NCBI GenBank assembly: GCA_002340255.1
Contig: DDLS01000076.1
Location: 1 to 22,898 of the forward strand
Length of the DNA: 22,898 bases
From: Cyanobacteria bacterium UBA2566
GTDB taxonomy: Bacteria > Cyanobacteriota > Cyanobacteriia > Cyanobacteriales > Desertifilaceae
Direction: 5' to 3'
Shown here: positions 9,901-15,215 of the stretch, piece after piece
How positions within the stretch are numbered: the stretch's first letter is position 1
Layout of the letters: every line of letters begins with the position of its first letter
Position numbers and translations under genes: made by a program
Notes under the pieces: model-generated
Told to the model about the DNA's origin: nothing
The model's input: only the letters and a program-made list of their open reading frames with translations
Databases searched by the model: none

Positions 9901-10084
9901 TCGCAAACCGTTTGCAGCTAAAGCTAAAGAGTCTTTCAAACAGGCTCAAGAAGAGTTCCAAAAGGTTCTCAAGGCCGATCCCAATAATAAAGCGTCTAAA
10001 TTGCATATTCAGCGCTGTATGCTCTATGAGGATAATCCACCAGATGAAACTTGGGATGGAGTCTGGAAACTCACGGAAAAATAG
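6956..10084 (+). CDS. Adenylate cyclase, GAF-GAF-PAS-class III catalytic domain with C-terminal TPR-like tail (CyaB type)
   Basis: This protein makes cAMP from ATP. From the ATG it has 1042 residues. An acidic Ser/Thr/Pro-rich leader (1-70) precedes GAF1 (about 105-275), GAF2 (about 300-475), a PAS domain (about 490-610) and a class III cyclase domain (about 630-815). Catalytic residues are complete: metal ligands D642 (FSDIR) and D686 (KYIGD), adenine-selecting pair K682/T756, and transition-state N763 and R767 (VNLASR). The Lys/Thr pair indicates class IIIb adenylate rather than guanylate cyclase. The NKFDE-type signature of cyclic-nucleotide GAF domains is complete in GAF1 (N233, K234, F254, D258, E259) but has Leu for the last Glu in GAF2 (N419, K420, F445, D449, L450). 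The order matches Anabaena CyaB1/CyaB2, in which a GAF domain binds cAMP. The tail has an unusual helical insertion. A TTG at 6905 is a possible longer start. Confidence 0.92.
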   Translation: MATSSSNSPIVDTTATTIDIDAMNADGTPAHAVSATVIDVEDNAPQPAPPEPNESSGITGGLVTTGGGGDFSSFLAPLKKDTFKQVVSDVEDKLKVVNQTLSMLDNLLDNQGFDAILDEMLRSITLKTGELLNADRTSIFLFDEEKNELFTIVAKDEKGNALEIRIPADKGIAGEVATFRKVVNIPYDFYDDPRSTTAKAFDKKNGYRTYTMVAMPLENEETGELVAVVQLINKLQIDADREADLDDKIDLKGFTAEDEQVFKEFAPSIRLILESSKSFYAATQRQRAASALMNAVNSLSKSSLDLEDTLGKVMDQAKELMNADRSTLWLLDEEKGELWTKILIAGNLTEIRIPRSAGFAGMVAESGEPLLIPFDLYNDPRSETSKKTDQKTKYRTCSMLCMPVFNADDRLIGVTQLINKKKQGEYPNYNPENWPEAPEQWKSSFNRNDLEFMRAFNIQAGVALQNAKLFDQVKQQQKMQEDILRSLTNGVISTDKNSHIIAANQRAKELLGLDQTELEGKLLPPLIRIKEGDFKKWFDAALAPKDNKERQQFYPDQTLILSGEDGEDVEQSVNLSINSMNDALNPTKVNGALVVMEDISDEKQVKSLMYRYMTPEVAESLLASGDTGLGGKRKEVSVLFSDIRSYTTLTEKLQAEEVVAMLNSYFEEMVDSVFRYGGTLDKYIGDALMAVFGSPAPLEDHAWCAMQTAVEMRYRLAEYNQKRKAQGLMEISIGIGIHSDVVVSGNIGSSKRMELTSIGDGVNLASRLEGTSKQYGTDIVISEKTYRNYADRVYVRELDNITVKGKSKPVTIYELLGIREETSVVGRPLTDKQEAVKTHYEQGRKHYLQPAHDKLSYNEILAVLEQLEELSESELKKVSYDETQMLSKMLAQVDREELIELLGEATLKRMLEVDDLSRKTVTDTYWQTTLPEKVNELTPRQVKKLLQAKVCQFVGAEETRQMLAEEAQEMSSAQLRKFIDLARKPFAAKAKESFKQAQEEFQKVLKADPNNKASKLHIQRCMLYEDNPPDETWDGVWKLTEK

Positions 10085-10100
10085 ACCAAAACTCAAAGGG

Positions 10101-10120
10101 CTTAAACTTACTTAAACTTA
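10101..10120. repeat. Tandem 10-bp direct repeat (CTTAAACTTA x2)
   Basis: Two perfect abutting copies of CTTAAACTTA lie 16 bases after the cyclase stop and just upstream of a promoter-like pair. The 10-base period is one helical turn, as expected for a pair of protein half-sites, but a chance duplication is possible. Confidence 0.6.
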
Positions 10121-10126
10121 GGTTGC

Positions 10127-10156
10127 TTGACCGCGATCGCCTTTCTGGTCTAAATT
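10127..10156 (+). promoter_or_regulatory. Candidate sigma70-type promoter upstream of the two-repeat hypothetical gene
   Basis: TTGACC (10127-10132) and TAAATT (10151-10156) are separated by 18 bases. The -35 element matches consensus at five of six positions and the -10 at four. Transcription would begin near 10163 and leave a leader of about 130 bases before the ATG at 10296. A HIP1 site (GCGATCGC) fills much of the spacer. This is pattern evidence only. Confidence 0.35.
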
Positions 10157-10295
10157 AGTAAGAGTGGGTATTCTCAGAACATTGGGTGTAGAGGTAAACC
10201 AACTAGCGTCGGTAAGTCGCACCCATAAAACTCTGATTTGATCATTCTCATCACAAAAAATTGATTCAAGATTAAATTAACAGCGAATTGGGTTT

Positions 10296-10883
10296 ATGAA
10301 CGATGTGAACTGGCAGTCAAAATACAAAGATTGGATTGATAAAGTCCGTCTGTTCTTAACGCAAACTGCCCAAGCCTATCTATTAGATATACCAAGACTC
10401 CCAGAAACCCTTACCCCACAAATTACGCCCTTGTCGCGAAAAGCCAAAGAAATTAAGGAAATATACCAGGATGAGTCGGGGAATCTTCCAGAAGGAGATG
10501 TAGACCTATTGTGGGTTGACCAAGTTCACCAGTTCTTGCAAAAACTGTCCGACCTCTATTTAGCATCAAACCAGCCTTCTTCACTTCACAACCACTTAGA
10601 CTTGTCCAGCCAAGCAAGAACCTTAGCCAAGGAAGCCAAACGAATTCAAGAACACCCGTCCCAGCCTAAACCCACCCATGGGACTCCAGGCATAAACCCC
10701 AGTCCTGACCTAGATCAGCACGATCCTCTCCCCCCTTTGTCTAGAGATAACATGAGTATTGAGGATTTACAAAAAAAAATTAAAATTCAGTGGGCTAATA
10801 GCTCTAATCCCAATGCTCCCGAATGGCAACAGTTAATTGTCCTATTGGATGTGGCTCAAGGACTCTATCGAAATTTAGTTTAA
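10296..10883 (+). CDS. Hypothetical protein with two internal helical repeats
   Basis: This encodes 195 residues with no signal peptide or membrane segment. I do not recognise the family. Two segments resemble each other: about 13-57 (WIDKVRLFL...YLL...LSRKAKEIKEIY) and 73-119 (WVDQVHQFL...YLA...LSSQARTLAKEAKRIQE). Each reads as an amphipathic helical hairpin with a conserved W-(I/V)-D-x-V start and a Lys/Glu-rich end. A Pro-rich linker (about 121-148) follows, then a third short helical part containing WQQLIVLLDVAQGLYRNL. It follows the cyclase on the same strand after 211 bases that hold a plausible separate promoter, so an operon is not implied. It may be a soluble protein-interaction module; no function can be claimed. 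Confidence 0.65.
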   Translation: MNDVNWQSKYKDWIDKVRLFLTQTAQAYLLDIPRLPETLTPQITPLSRKAKEIKEIYQDESGNLPEGDVDLLWVDQVHQFLQKLSDLYLASNQPSSLHNHLDLSSQARTLAKEAKRIQEHPSQPKPTHGTPGINPSPDLDQHDPLPPLSRDNMSIEDLQKKIKIQWANSSNPNAPEWQQLIVLLDVAQGLYRNLV

Positions 10884-10950
10884 GCTTTAGTGAAACCGAT
10901 CGCTCCGAACAAGGAGAGTATAATAACCTTTACAGGATTATTTTAGGTTC

Positions 10951-11409
10951 ATGATGCTCGATTGGTTGTTTAATGGCGCAAACCTTTTTGTGCTGCCTTT
11001 TTGGACGTTAATCATTGTCTTACCCAATTGGGTGGGAACTCGATGGGTGATGAAGTCGTTCCTTCCCTTTGTGGCTCTAGCGGGTTTGTATGTGTATCTG
11101 CTCATAGGTACGATTGATGGAGAATCAGCAGCTGCTTTAGCCAATCCTCAATTAGCCGATTTAGCGCGATTATTTGCCAATCCCCAGGCAACAGCAACCG
11201 GTTGGGTGCATTTTCTGGTAATGGACTTGTTTGTGGGACGCTGGATTTATTGGGAAGGACAAAGGACAGGAGTTTGGACGGTTCATTCAATTATCCTCTG
11301 TTTGTTTGCCGGGCCGATTGGCTTGCTCTCCCATATTCTTACCCAAGCAGCTGGCGAGCGGTTCTTTACGCCATCGCCAGAATCAACCCCTCCAGAAATG
11401 AGTTCGTGA
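10951..11409 (+). CDS. ABA4-like (DUF4281) membrane protein
   Basis: This 152-residue protein has about four hydrophobic segments: near 8-27, 36-53, 85-100 and 112-133. The text FVLPFWTLIIVLPNW, then WVHFLVMDLFVGRWIYWEGQR and FAGPIGLLSHIL are hallmarks of the ABA4-like family. In plants ABA4 is required for neoxanthin formation from violaxanthin; the role of the cyanobacterial members is not settled, though a link to carotenoids or thylakoid membranes is plausible. Two adjacent Met codons (10951 and 10954) are both possible starts. It lies 67 bases after the two-repeat gene on the same strand. Family assignment is good; the biochemical role is inferred. Confidence 0.85.
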   Translation: MMLDWLFNGANLFVLPFWTLIIVLPNWVGTRWVMKSFLPFVALAGLYVYLLIGTIDGESAAALANPQLADLARLFANPQATATGWVHFLVMDLFVGRWIYWEGQRTGVWTVHSIILCLFAGPIGLLSHILTQAAGERFFTPSPESTPPEMSS

Positions 11410-11471
11410 TACTGGGTAAAGATTGTTGTCAAACTAACAATCTGGCGATCGCACATCCGTAAAATAGAAGC

Positions 11472-11512
11472 GAGGGGTCAATAACTCCCCTCCCCATCAA
11501 GTCTTGTTTTGT
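11472..11512 (+). terminator. Possible rho-independent terminator after the ABA4-like gene
   Basis: GAGGGG (11472-11477) pairs with CCCCTC (11487-11492) around a 9-base loop, and a T-rich stretch follows 10 bases later (11502-11512). The gap between stem and T-run is longer than usual, so termination may be weak. Confidence 0.4.
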
Positions 11513-11541
11513 TCAATAGAGGTCATTAAAACCCCTTCTGT

Positions 11542-11727
11542 ATGGAATCAGAAAGTGAGCTTGGAACTGGGGGCAAACCCCCAAAACCTAGGGTAGCAGA
11601 TGTAATTGGCACAGCCATTGCCTTATTAACCTTGACCTTACCCTTGTGGGCGATCGCCTACTATTCTTCAGGTAATGTCAAAATTGTACCGGGTGTGGGC
11701 TATCCCTTACCGCAAGCCAGAGAATGA
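11542..11727 (+). CDS. Small single-pass membrane protein, conserved-hypothetical type
   Basis: This encodes 61 residues. A Gly/Pro-rich N-terminus (about 1-17) precedes one hydrophobic helix, VIGTAIALLTLTLPLWAIAYY (about 20-41), and a short outer tail SSGNVKIVPGVGYPLPQARE. The size and layout resemble the small conserved hypothetical membrane proteins found in cyanobacterial genomes, but I cannot name the family. It sits between the ABA4-like gene and ppa, all on the plus strand, after a possible terminator. A longer frame overlapping its 3' end (about 11675-11920) has no coding character. Confidence 0.55.
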   Translation: MESESELGTGGKPPKPRVADVIGTAIALLTLTLPLWAIAYYSSGNVKIVPGVGYPLPQARE

Positions 11728-11827
11728 CCCCTATGAGCTAAAAAAATCCAACGGATTAAAAACGATTCATTCAGACCAAGCAGTTGGGATTGGTGACCAT
11801 CTTCCCCTAAAATTTGATTCGGGGCAA

Positions 11828-11843
11828 GGAGGAGTCATCCTCC
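11828..11843. repeat. Short GC-rich hairpin upstream of ppa
   Basis: GGAGGA and TCCTCC form a perfect 6-bp stem with a 4-base loop, 20 bases upstream of the ppa ribosome binding site. No T-run follows. One arm is itself Shine-Dalgarno-like, so it could influence translation, but it may be incidental. Confidence 0.4.
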
Positions 11844-11863
11844 CCACTCCACTGACGCTATTT

Positions 11864-11867
11864 GGAG
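11864..11867 (+). promoter_or_regulatory. Ribosome binding site deciding the TTG start of ppa
   Basis: GGAG lies 7 bases before the TTG at 11875. Translation from that TTG gives MDLSRIP, the expected N-terminus of cyanobacterial pyrophosphatases; no in-frame ATG occurs until deep inside the conserved fold. Confidence 0.6.
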
Positions 11868-11874
11868 AAAACTC

Positions 11875-12387
11875 TTGGATTTATCACGGATTCCCGCCCA
11901 ACCGAAACCTGGCTTATTGAGTGTATTGATCGAAATCACAGCCGGAAGCAAGAATAAGTACGAATATGATAAAGACTTACAAGCCTTTGCTCTAGACCGA
12001 GTATTGTATTCCTCTGTCCACTACCCCTATGATTATGGATTTATTCCCAATACCCTAGCTGATGATGGCGATCCTCTAGATGGTATGGTCATGATGGATG
12101 AACCTACCTTTCCAGGGTGTGTGATTGCTGCACGACCCATTGGGATGCTAGAAATGATCGATGGCGGCGATCGCGATGAAAAAATTCTCTGTGTTCCAGA
12201 TAAAGACCCCCGGTATACAGGCGTAAAATCTCTCAACGATGTTCACCAACATAAACTCGATGAGATTGCCGAGTTCTTCAAGACTTACAAAAACTTGGAG
12301 AAGAAAGTCGTAGAGATCTTAGGATGGAAAGATATCGATCAAGTTTTACCCTTGGTCGAAGAATGCATCAAAGCAGCCGCTAAATAA
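11875..12387 (+). CDS. ppa: Inorganic pyrophosphatase, family I
   Basis: This enzyme hydrolyses pyrophosphate to two phosphates in the cytoplasm and so pulls biosynthetic reactions forward. It is 170 residues, the normal length for bacterial family I enzymes. The metal-binding signature DGDPLD sits at 64-69. Further conserved parts are KYEYDKD (28-34), YPYDYGFIPNT (50-60), the acidic pair in GGDRDEK (D99, D101) and DKDPRY (109-114). The start is a TTG, supported by a well-placed GGAG and by the conserved MDLSRIP N-terminus. It is followed by a 531-base non-coding region, so it probably ends its transcript. Confidence 0.95.
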   Translation: MDLSRIPAQPKPGLLSVLIEITAGSKNKYEYDKDLQAFALDRVLYSSVHYPYDYGFIPNTLADDGDPLDGMVMMDEPTFPGCVIAARPIGMLEMIDGGDRDEKILCVPDKDPRYTGVKSLNDVHQHKLDEIAEFFKTYKNLEKKVVEILGWKDIDQVLPLVEECIKAAAK

Positions 12388-12556
12388 TCATTCCTGGTCA
12401 AATTTTGGCCATCCTCCCTAACCTTAACAGGCGTGACATCGGTCAAGTATCCGTTTGCTCACGTCTGGCAATCCTGGAATCACAAGATCCCCCCTGAAAA
12501 AATAAAATAAGGTAAAATCAGGGCATCTAGGTAACCTAAACCCCCAGAATATTTGA

Positions 12557-12579
12557 GTATCTCTTCAAGGTAGAGATAC
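12557..12579. repeat. Perfect 8-bp inverted repeat (GTATCTCT / AGAGATAC)
   Basis: Arms 12557-12564 and 12572-12579 pair perfectly around a 7-base loop. No T-run follows on either side, so it is not a standard intrinsic terminator. It lies 340 bases upstream of the MBL-fold gene. Confidence 0.65.
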
Positions 12580-12629
12580 CAACCATCTGGAATTACCGAT
12601 CAGGCAGTAACCTAGATCTTAGGGTGCAA

Positions 12630-12652
12630 CAAGTCTCAATCGCATAGACTTG
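12630..12652. repeat. Perfect 7-bp inverted repeat (CAAGTCT / AGACTTG)
   Basis: Arms 12630-12636 and 12646-12652 are separated by 9 bases. It is the second stem in the same non-coding region, 50 bases after the first, which hints at a folded RNA rather than isolated chance stems. Confidence 0.6.
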
Positions 12653-12901
12653 AAACAAAGCGGTATTTATCAACATTGCTCAAACAACAGGAGATTAAAC
12701 ACAGAAATCAACCAAAGTTAGGGTGGGAAATCTGGATCAGATCAGGTTAAGATGACCCCATATACGCTGTTTGCATTTCTATCTCCTCTTGTTCATCCCT
12801 GTGAACTCCACTAGGAAACCTTAGAAGCAATGGCTAGGCTAGTAGGCACAATACCACTTACGCTCTGGTCGTTCACAAGAACAATACTCAGCTAAACCCA
12901 G

Positions 12902-12913
12902 GCTAAATTTAGC
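12902..12913. promoter_or_regulatory. 12-bp perfect palindrome at the translation start (GCTAAATTTAGC)
   Basis: This is an uninterrupted self-complementary 12-mer ending 5 bases before the ATG of the MBL-fold gene, in the place where a ribosome binding site would be. No Shine-Dalgarno sequence is present apart from the intervening GAAAG. It could be a protein operator or chance. Confidence 0.4.
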
Positions 12914-12918
12914 GAAAG

Positions 12919-13824
12919 ATGTCACAATCCGATCCCTCAGCTCCTGTTGTCAAACCTGCATCCAGCGCGGATTATACGGAATCCGTCGTTCCATCTCCCT
13001 TAACCATTAAATTCTGGGGGGTTCGAGGTGATATACCTACACCAGGTGAACAAACCGTCCGCTACGGTGGCAATACCTCCTGTGTTACCTTAGAAACCCC
13101 TCAACATTTTTTGATTTTTGATGCGGGTACTGGGGTCCGCGTTTTAGGTAAATACCTCTTAAGTCGGATGCCAGTGGAAGCTCATTTATTCCTATCCCAT
13201 TGTCAGTGGGATCGAATTCAGGGCTTTCCATTTTTTGTGCCCGCATTTATTCCCATCAATCGGTTTTATGTATATGGCTCTTCAGCAGTGAATGGGGATT
13301 CGATGAAAGATCGACTCAAGGAACAAATGCTTCCCCCTAACTTTCCCGTTCCGATTGAAATTATGGGATCGGATCTGAAGTTTTGTGATGTCGATCCAGG
13401 GCAAGTACTAAAATTGGAAGCAATGGAAATTCATACCTGTTGTTTGAATCCGATTAATCAGACTTTGGGTTATCGCATTCACTATCAGAATCAAATTGTG
13501 GTTTACGCGACAGATATTGAAGCAGACACCAATGAACTCCACCCAGAATTGATTCAGTTGGCCTGGGAAGCGGATGTACTGATTTATGATACTCATACCT
13601 GGATGATTGATGAGCAAGGAGCCAAGGGCAATTCTAAACCGAAAGATTGGAATTGGAAAAGCGGTATTGAGGTAGCGAAAAAAGCTAAAGTGAAGCAGTT
13701 GGTAATGTTTCACCACGATCCAGGTTATACGGATGATTCTTTAGATGGGATTGAACGACAGATTCAGGCAGTTTTTCCCCAGGGAAAATTAGCCCGTGAA
13801 GGAATGGAAATCGTAATCCATTAG
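12919..13824 (+). CDS. Metallo-beta-lactamase-fold protein with an eroded metal site
   Basis: This 301-residue protein has the MBL-fold layout of the phosphodiesterase-like group: IKFWGVRGDIPTPG (30-43), YGGNTSCV (49-56), FDAGTGVRVLG (67-77), FLSHCQWDRIQGFPFF (91-106), LGYRI (183-187), VVYATDIE (194-201) and FHHDPGYTDD (264-273). The usual HxHxDH motif reads H94-C-Q96-W-D98-R99, so two of its three histidines are replaced. The later histidine of the usual NHPGG segment is replaced in NPINQ (P178). H94, D98, D199 and H265/H266 remain. The substrate is unknown; the changes suggest either loss of hydrolysis or an altered, perhaps mononuclear, metal site. A Ser/Pro-rich N-terminal 25 residues precede the fold. 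It is flanked by long non-coding DNA and appears to be monocistronic. Confidence 0.85.
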   Translation: MSQSDPSAPVVKPASSADYTESVVPSPLTIKFWGVRGDIPTPGEQTVRYGGNTSCVTLETPQHFLIFDAGTGVRVLGKYLLSRMPVEAHLFLSHCQWDRIQGFPFFVPAFIPINRFYVYGSSAVNGDSMKDRLKEQMLPPNFPVPIEIMGSDLKFCDVDPGQVLKLEAMEIHTCCLNPINQTLGYRIHYQNQIVVYATDIEADTNELHPELIQLAWEADVLIYDTHTWMIDEQGAKGNSKPKDWNWKSGIEVAKKAKVKQLVMFHHDPGYTDDSLDGIERQIQAVFPQGKLAREGMEIVIH

Positions 13825-14015
13825 TTAATTAAGAATTAGAAGTTAAAGATTAAAAACTTATATTTGATAAGGATTAGAAGAGGTCGCTGGTGAGGTTTAG
13901 GACATCGGTTTTTAGGTAGACATAAGAATAAATTGAGTCAGAGCTAGACAGCCTAAACTAGTTTTGAGAAGTATAGACTGGGCGATCGCGATATAGCCCT
14001 CCTATAACCACACCT

Positions 14016-14057
14016 ATGAACCAGCAAACCGTTGCCCTAAATCGAATAAAAATATGA
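14016..14057 (+). other. Possible 13-codon leader ORF overlapping the Rpn start
   Basis: ATG at 14016 opens a 13-residue frame (MNQQTVALNRIKI) whose TGA overlaps the ATG of the nuclease gene as ATGA. Such overlap can couple translation, but an ORF this short is likely to arise by chance, and no ribosome binding site is clear. Confidence 0.2.
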
Positions 14058-15010
14058 AATTTATCAGTCCCAAAACCGATTTTGCCTTTAAGCGCATCTT
14101 TGGTTCCCAAGAAAGCAAAGATATCTTGATTAGCTTATTAAATGCCTTCATTTATGCGGGTAAGCCAGAAATTACTGACCTAGAAATTATCGATCCCTAT
14201 AATCAGGGCGATACGAGTACCCTAAAAGATAGCTATTTGGATGTGAAAGCGATCTTAGGTAACGGTACAACCGTCCTGATTGAAATGCAAGTGCTAAATG
14301 TGCCTGCCTTCAAAAAGCGAGTCTTGTATAACTGGGCGAAAACCTATAGCAATCAACTCACCATAGGAAAACCCTATGTGGGACTCCAACCCGTCATTGC
14401 TCTAACGATCGCTGATTTTCCCCTATTTCCGAAGGCTCAACCCATTATCACCCACTTCTGTTTAAAAGAGAAAAGCCTATCATTCGAGTATCCTGACGAA
14501 CAAATCGAACTGATCTTTGTGGAGTTGCGAAAATTCAATAAATCCCTGGAAGAATTAGAAACTCTGACGGAAAAATGGATCTACTTTATAAAAGAAGCAC
14601 CCAATCTAGAGATGATTCCCAGTTCTCTAGAAGAAGTACCAGAAATCGGCAAAGCCTTGGGAATTGCCAATCGAGCCAATTTGAGTGCCAAGGAAGTAGA
14701 TGAGTTAGACCGAAAGGAACGGTGGATACTCGACCAGCAGGGTTATGTCGTGCAAGCAAGGACAGAAGGATTAGAACAGGGACGCGAACAGGGACGCGAA
14801 CAGGGACGTGCTGAAGGGCAATTGGAAGCAGCATTAGGATTGATTTTGCGTCAACTTCAGCGACGGTTTAGAGAGGTTCCTGAAGTGGCGATCTCCCAGA
14901 TACAACAATTGTCTTTAGATGATTTGGATGAGTTAGGAATGGCGATTTTGGATTGGACGAGTTTAGACGATTTATCCCGTTGGTTGAGTCAGAGGGAATT
15001 AATGGAGTGA
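14054..15010 (+). CDS. Rpn family PD-(D/E)XK nuclease / putative transposase with DUF4351-like C-terminus
   Basis: This 318-residue protein begins MKFISPKTDFAFKRIFG, the standard opening of the Rpn (recombination-promoting nuclease, formerly transposase_31 or DUF4143-like annotated) group. The PD-(D/E)XK core is visible as D63 in SYLDVKA followed by E77-M-Q79 in VLIEMQV. Cyanobacteria carry many copies of this family. The C-terminal 60 residues (LGLILRQLQRRFREV...LDDLDELGMAILDW) resemble the DUF4351 tail often fused to it. Between them is a charged linker with EQGR three times (241-252), encoded by an exact 12-bp tandem repeat. Characterised Rpn proteins cut DNA and promote RecA-independent recombination or phage defence; which applies here is unknown. 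No terminal inverted repeats or partner transposase are seen. Confidence 0.88.
   Translation: MKFISPKTDFAFKRIFGSQESKDILISLLNAFIYAGKPEITDLEIIDPYNQGDTSTLKDSYLDVKAILGNGTTVLIEMQVLNVPAFKKRVLYNWAKTYSNQLTIGKPYVGLQPVIALTIADFPLFPKAQPIITHFCLKEKSLSFEYPDEQIELIFVELRKFNKSLEELETLTEKWIYFIKEAPNLEMIPSSLEEVPEIGKALGIANRANLSAKEVDELDRKERWILDQQGYVVQARTEGLEQGREQGREQGRAEGQLEAALGLILRQLQRRFREVPEVAISQIQQLSLDDLDELGMAILDWTSLDDLSRWLSQRELME
14774..14809 (+). repeat. In-frame 12-bp tandem repeat, three copies, inside the Rpn gene
   Basis: GAACAGGGACGC occurs three times in a row, the last copy differing only at its final base. It encodes EQGR x3. Its period is a multiple of three, so copy-number change would keep the reading frame. 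Confidence 0.9.
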
Positions 15011-15028
15011 AGGCAGTTCAATCCCTTC

Positions 15029-15038
15029 AGCGCTTCGC
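15029..15038. repeat. Partial copy of a dispersed AGCGCTTCGC element
   Basis: The core AGCGCTTCGC lies just after the Rpn gene. The same core, extended into full palindromes, occurs at 19834-19848 and 22833-22847. Here the right arm is degenerate (CAGCGCTTCGCAG). Confidence 0.5.
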
Positions 15039-15099
15039 AGTCTTTTGGGGCAATCGCCTTTTCTCAGTGATGACAGGCTTATCAAGCCCAAAACCTTGT

Positions 15100-15138
15100 A
15101 GGGGCAGGTTCACCAACCCATGAGGAGACAAACCTTAC
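15100..15138. repeat. Possible intergenic repeat remnant (GTAGGGGCAGGTTCACCAACC type)
   Basis: The string starting GTAGGGGCAGGTTCACC resembles intergenic repeats I associate with filamentous cyanobacterial genomes, which are often hairpins ending in a complementary CCCTAC-type arm. Here no strong second arm is seen. This rests on memory of similar sequences. Confidence 0.3.
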
Positions 15139-15215
15139 AGTAGTTATAGTGTAGATTGCCTCTTGCTCGCCCTTTCTTGCCATAATGCCCAGAGTATCGA
15201 ACTCTGAGGCAAGCC

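Larger units (their letters stand above)
12388..12918. other. 531-base non-coding region with hairpins between ppa and the MBL-fold gene
   Basis: No convincing coding frame, tRNA or known RNA family was seen. It contains two perfect hairpins of 8 and 7 bp (listed separately), an AT-rich segment with TAAAAT at 12513-12518 that could be a -10 element, and a 12-bp palindrome touching the start of the next gene. It could be a long structured leader, a small RNA locus or simple spacer. Confidence 0.5.

Noticed and set aside
9743..10096. Minus-strand 117-codon frame opposite the cyclase tail
   Set aside because: It is Phe/Leu-rich, as expected for antisense of a Lys/Glu-rich coding stretch, and has no start or context.
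11675..11920. Plus-strand 81-codon frame overlapping the small membrane gene and ppa
   Set aside because: It overlaps both better-supported genes in another frame and lacks recognisable motifs or a ribosome binding site.
14054..15138. Rpn gene as a complete mobile element
   Set aside because: No terminal inverted repeats, target-site duplications or insertion-sequence partners are seen around it, so only the gene is called.
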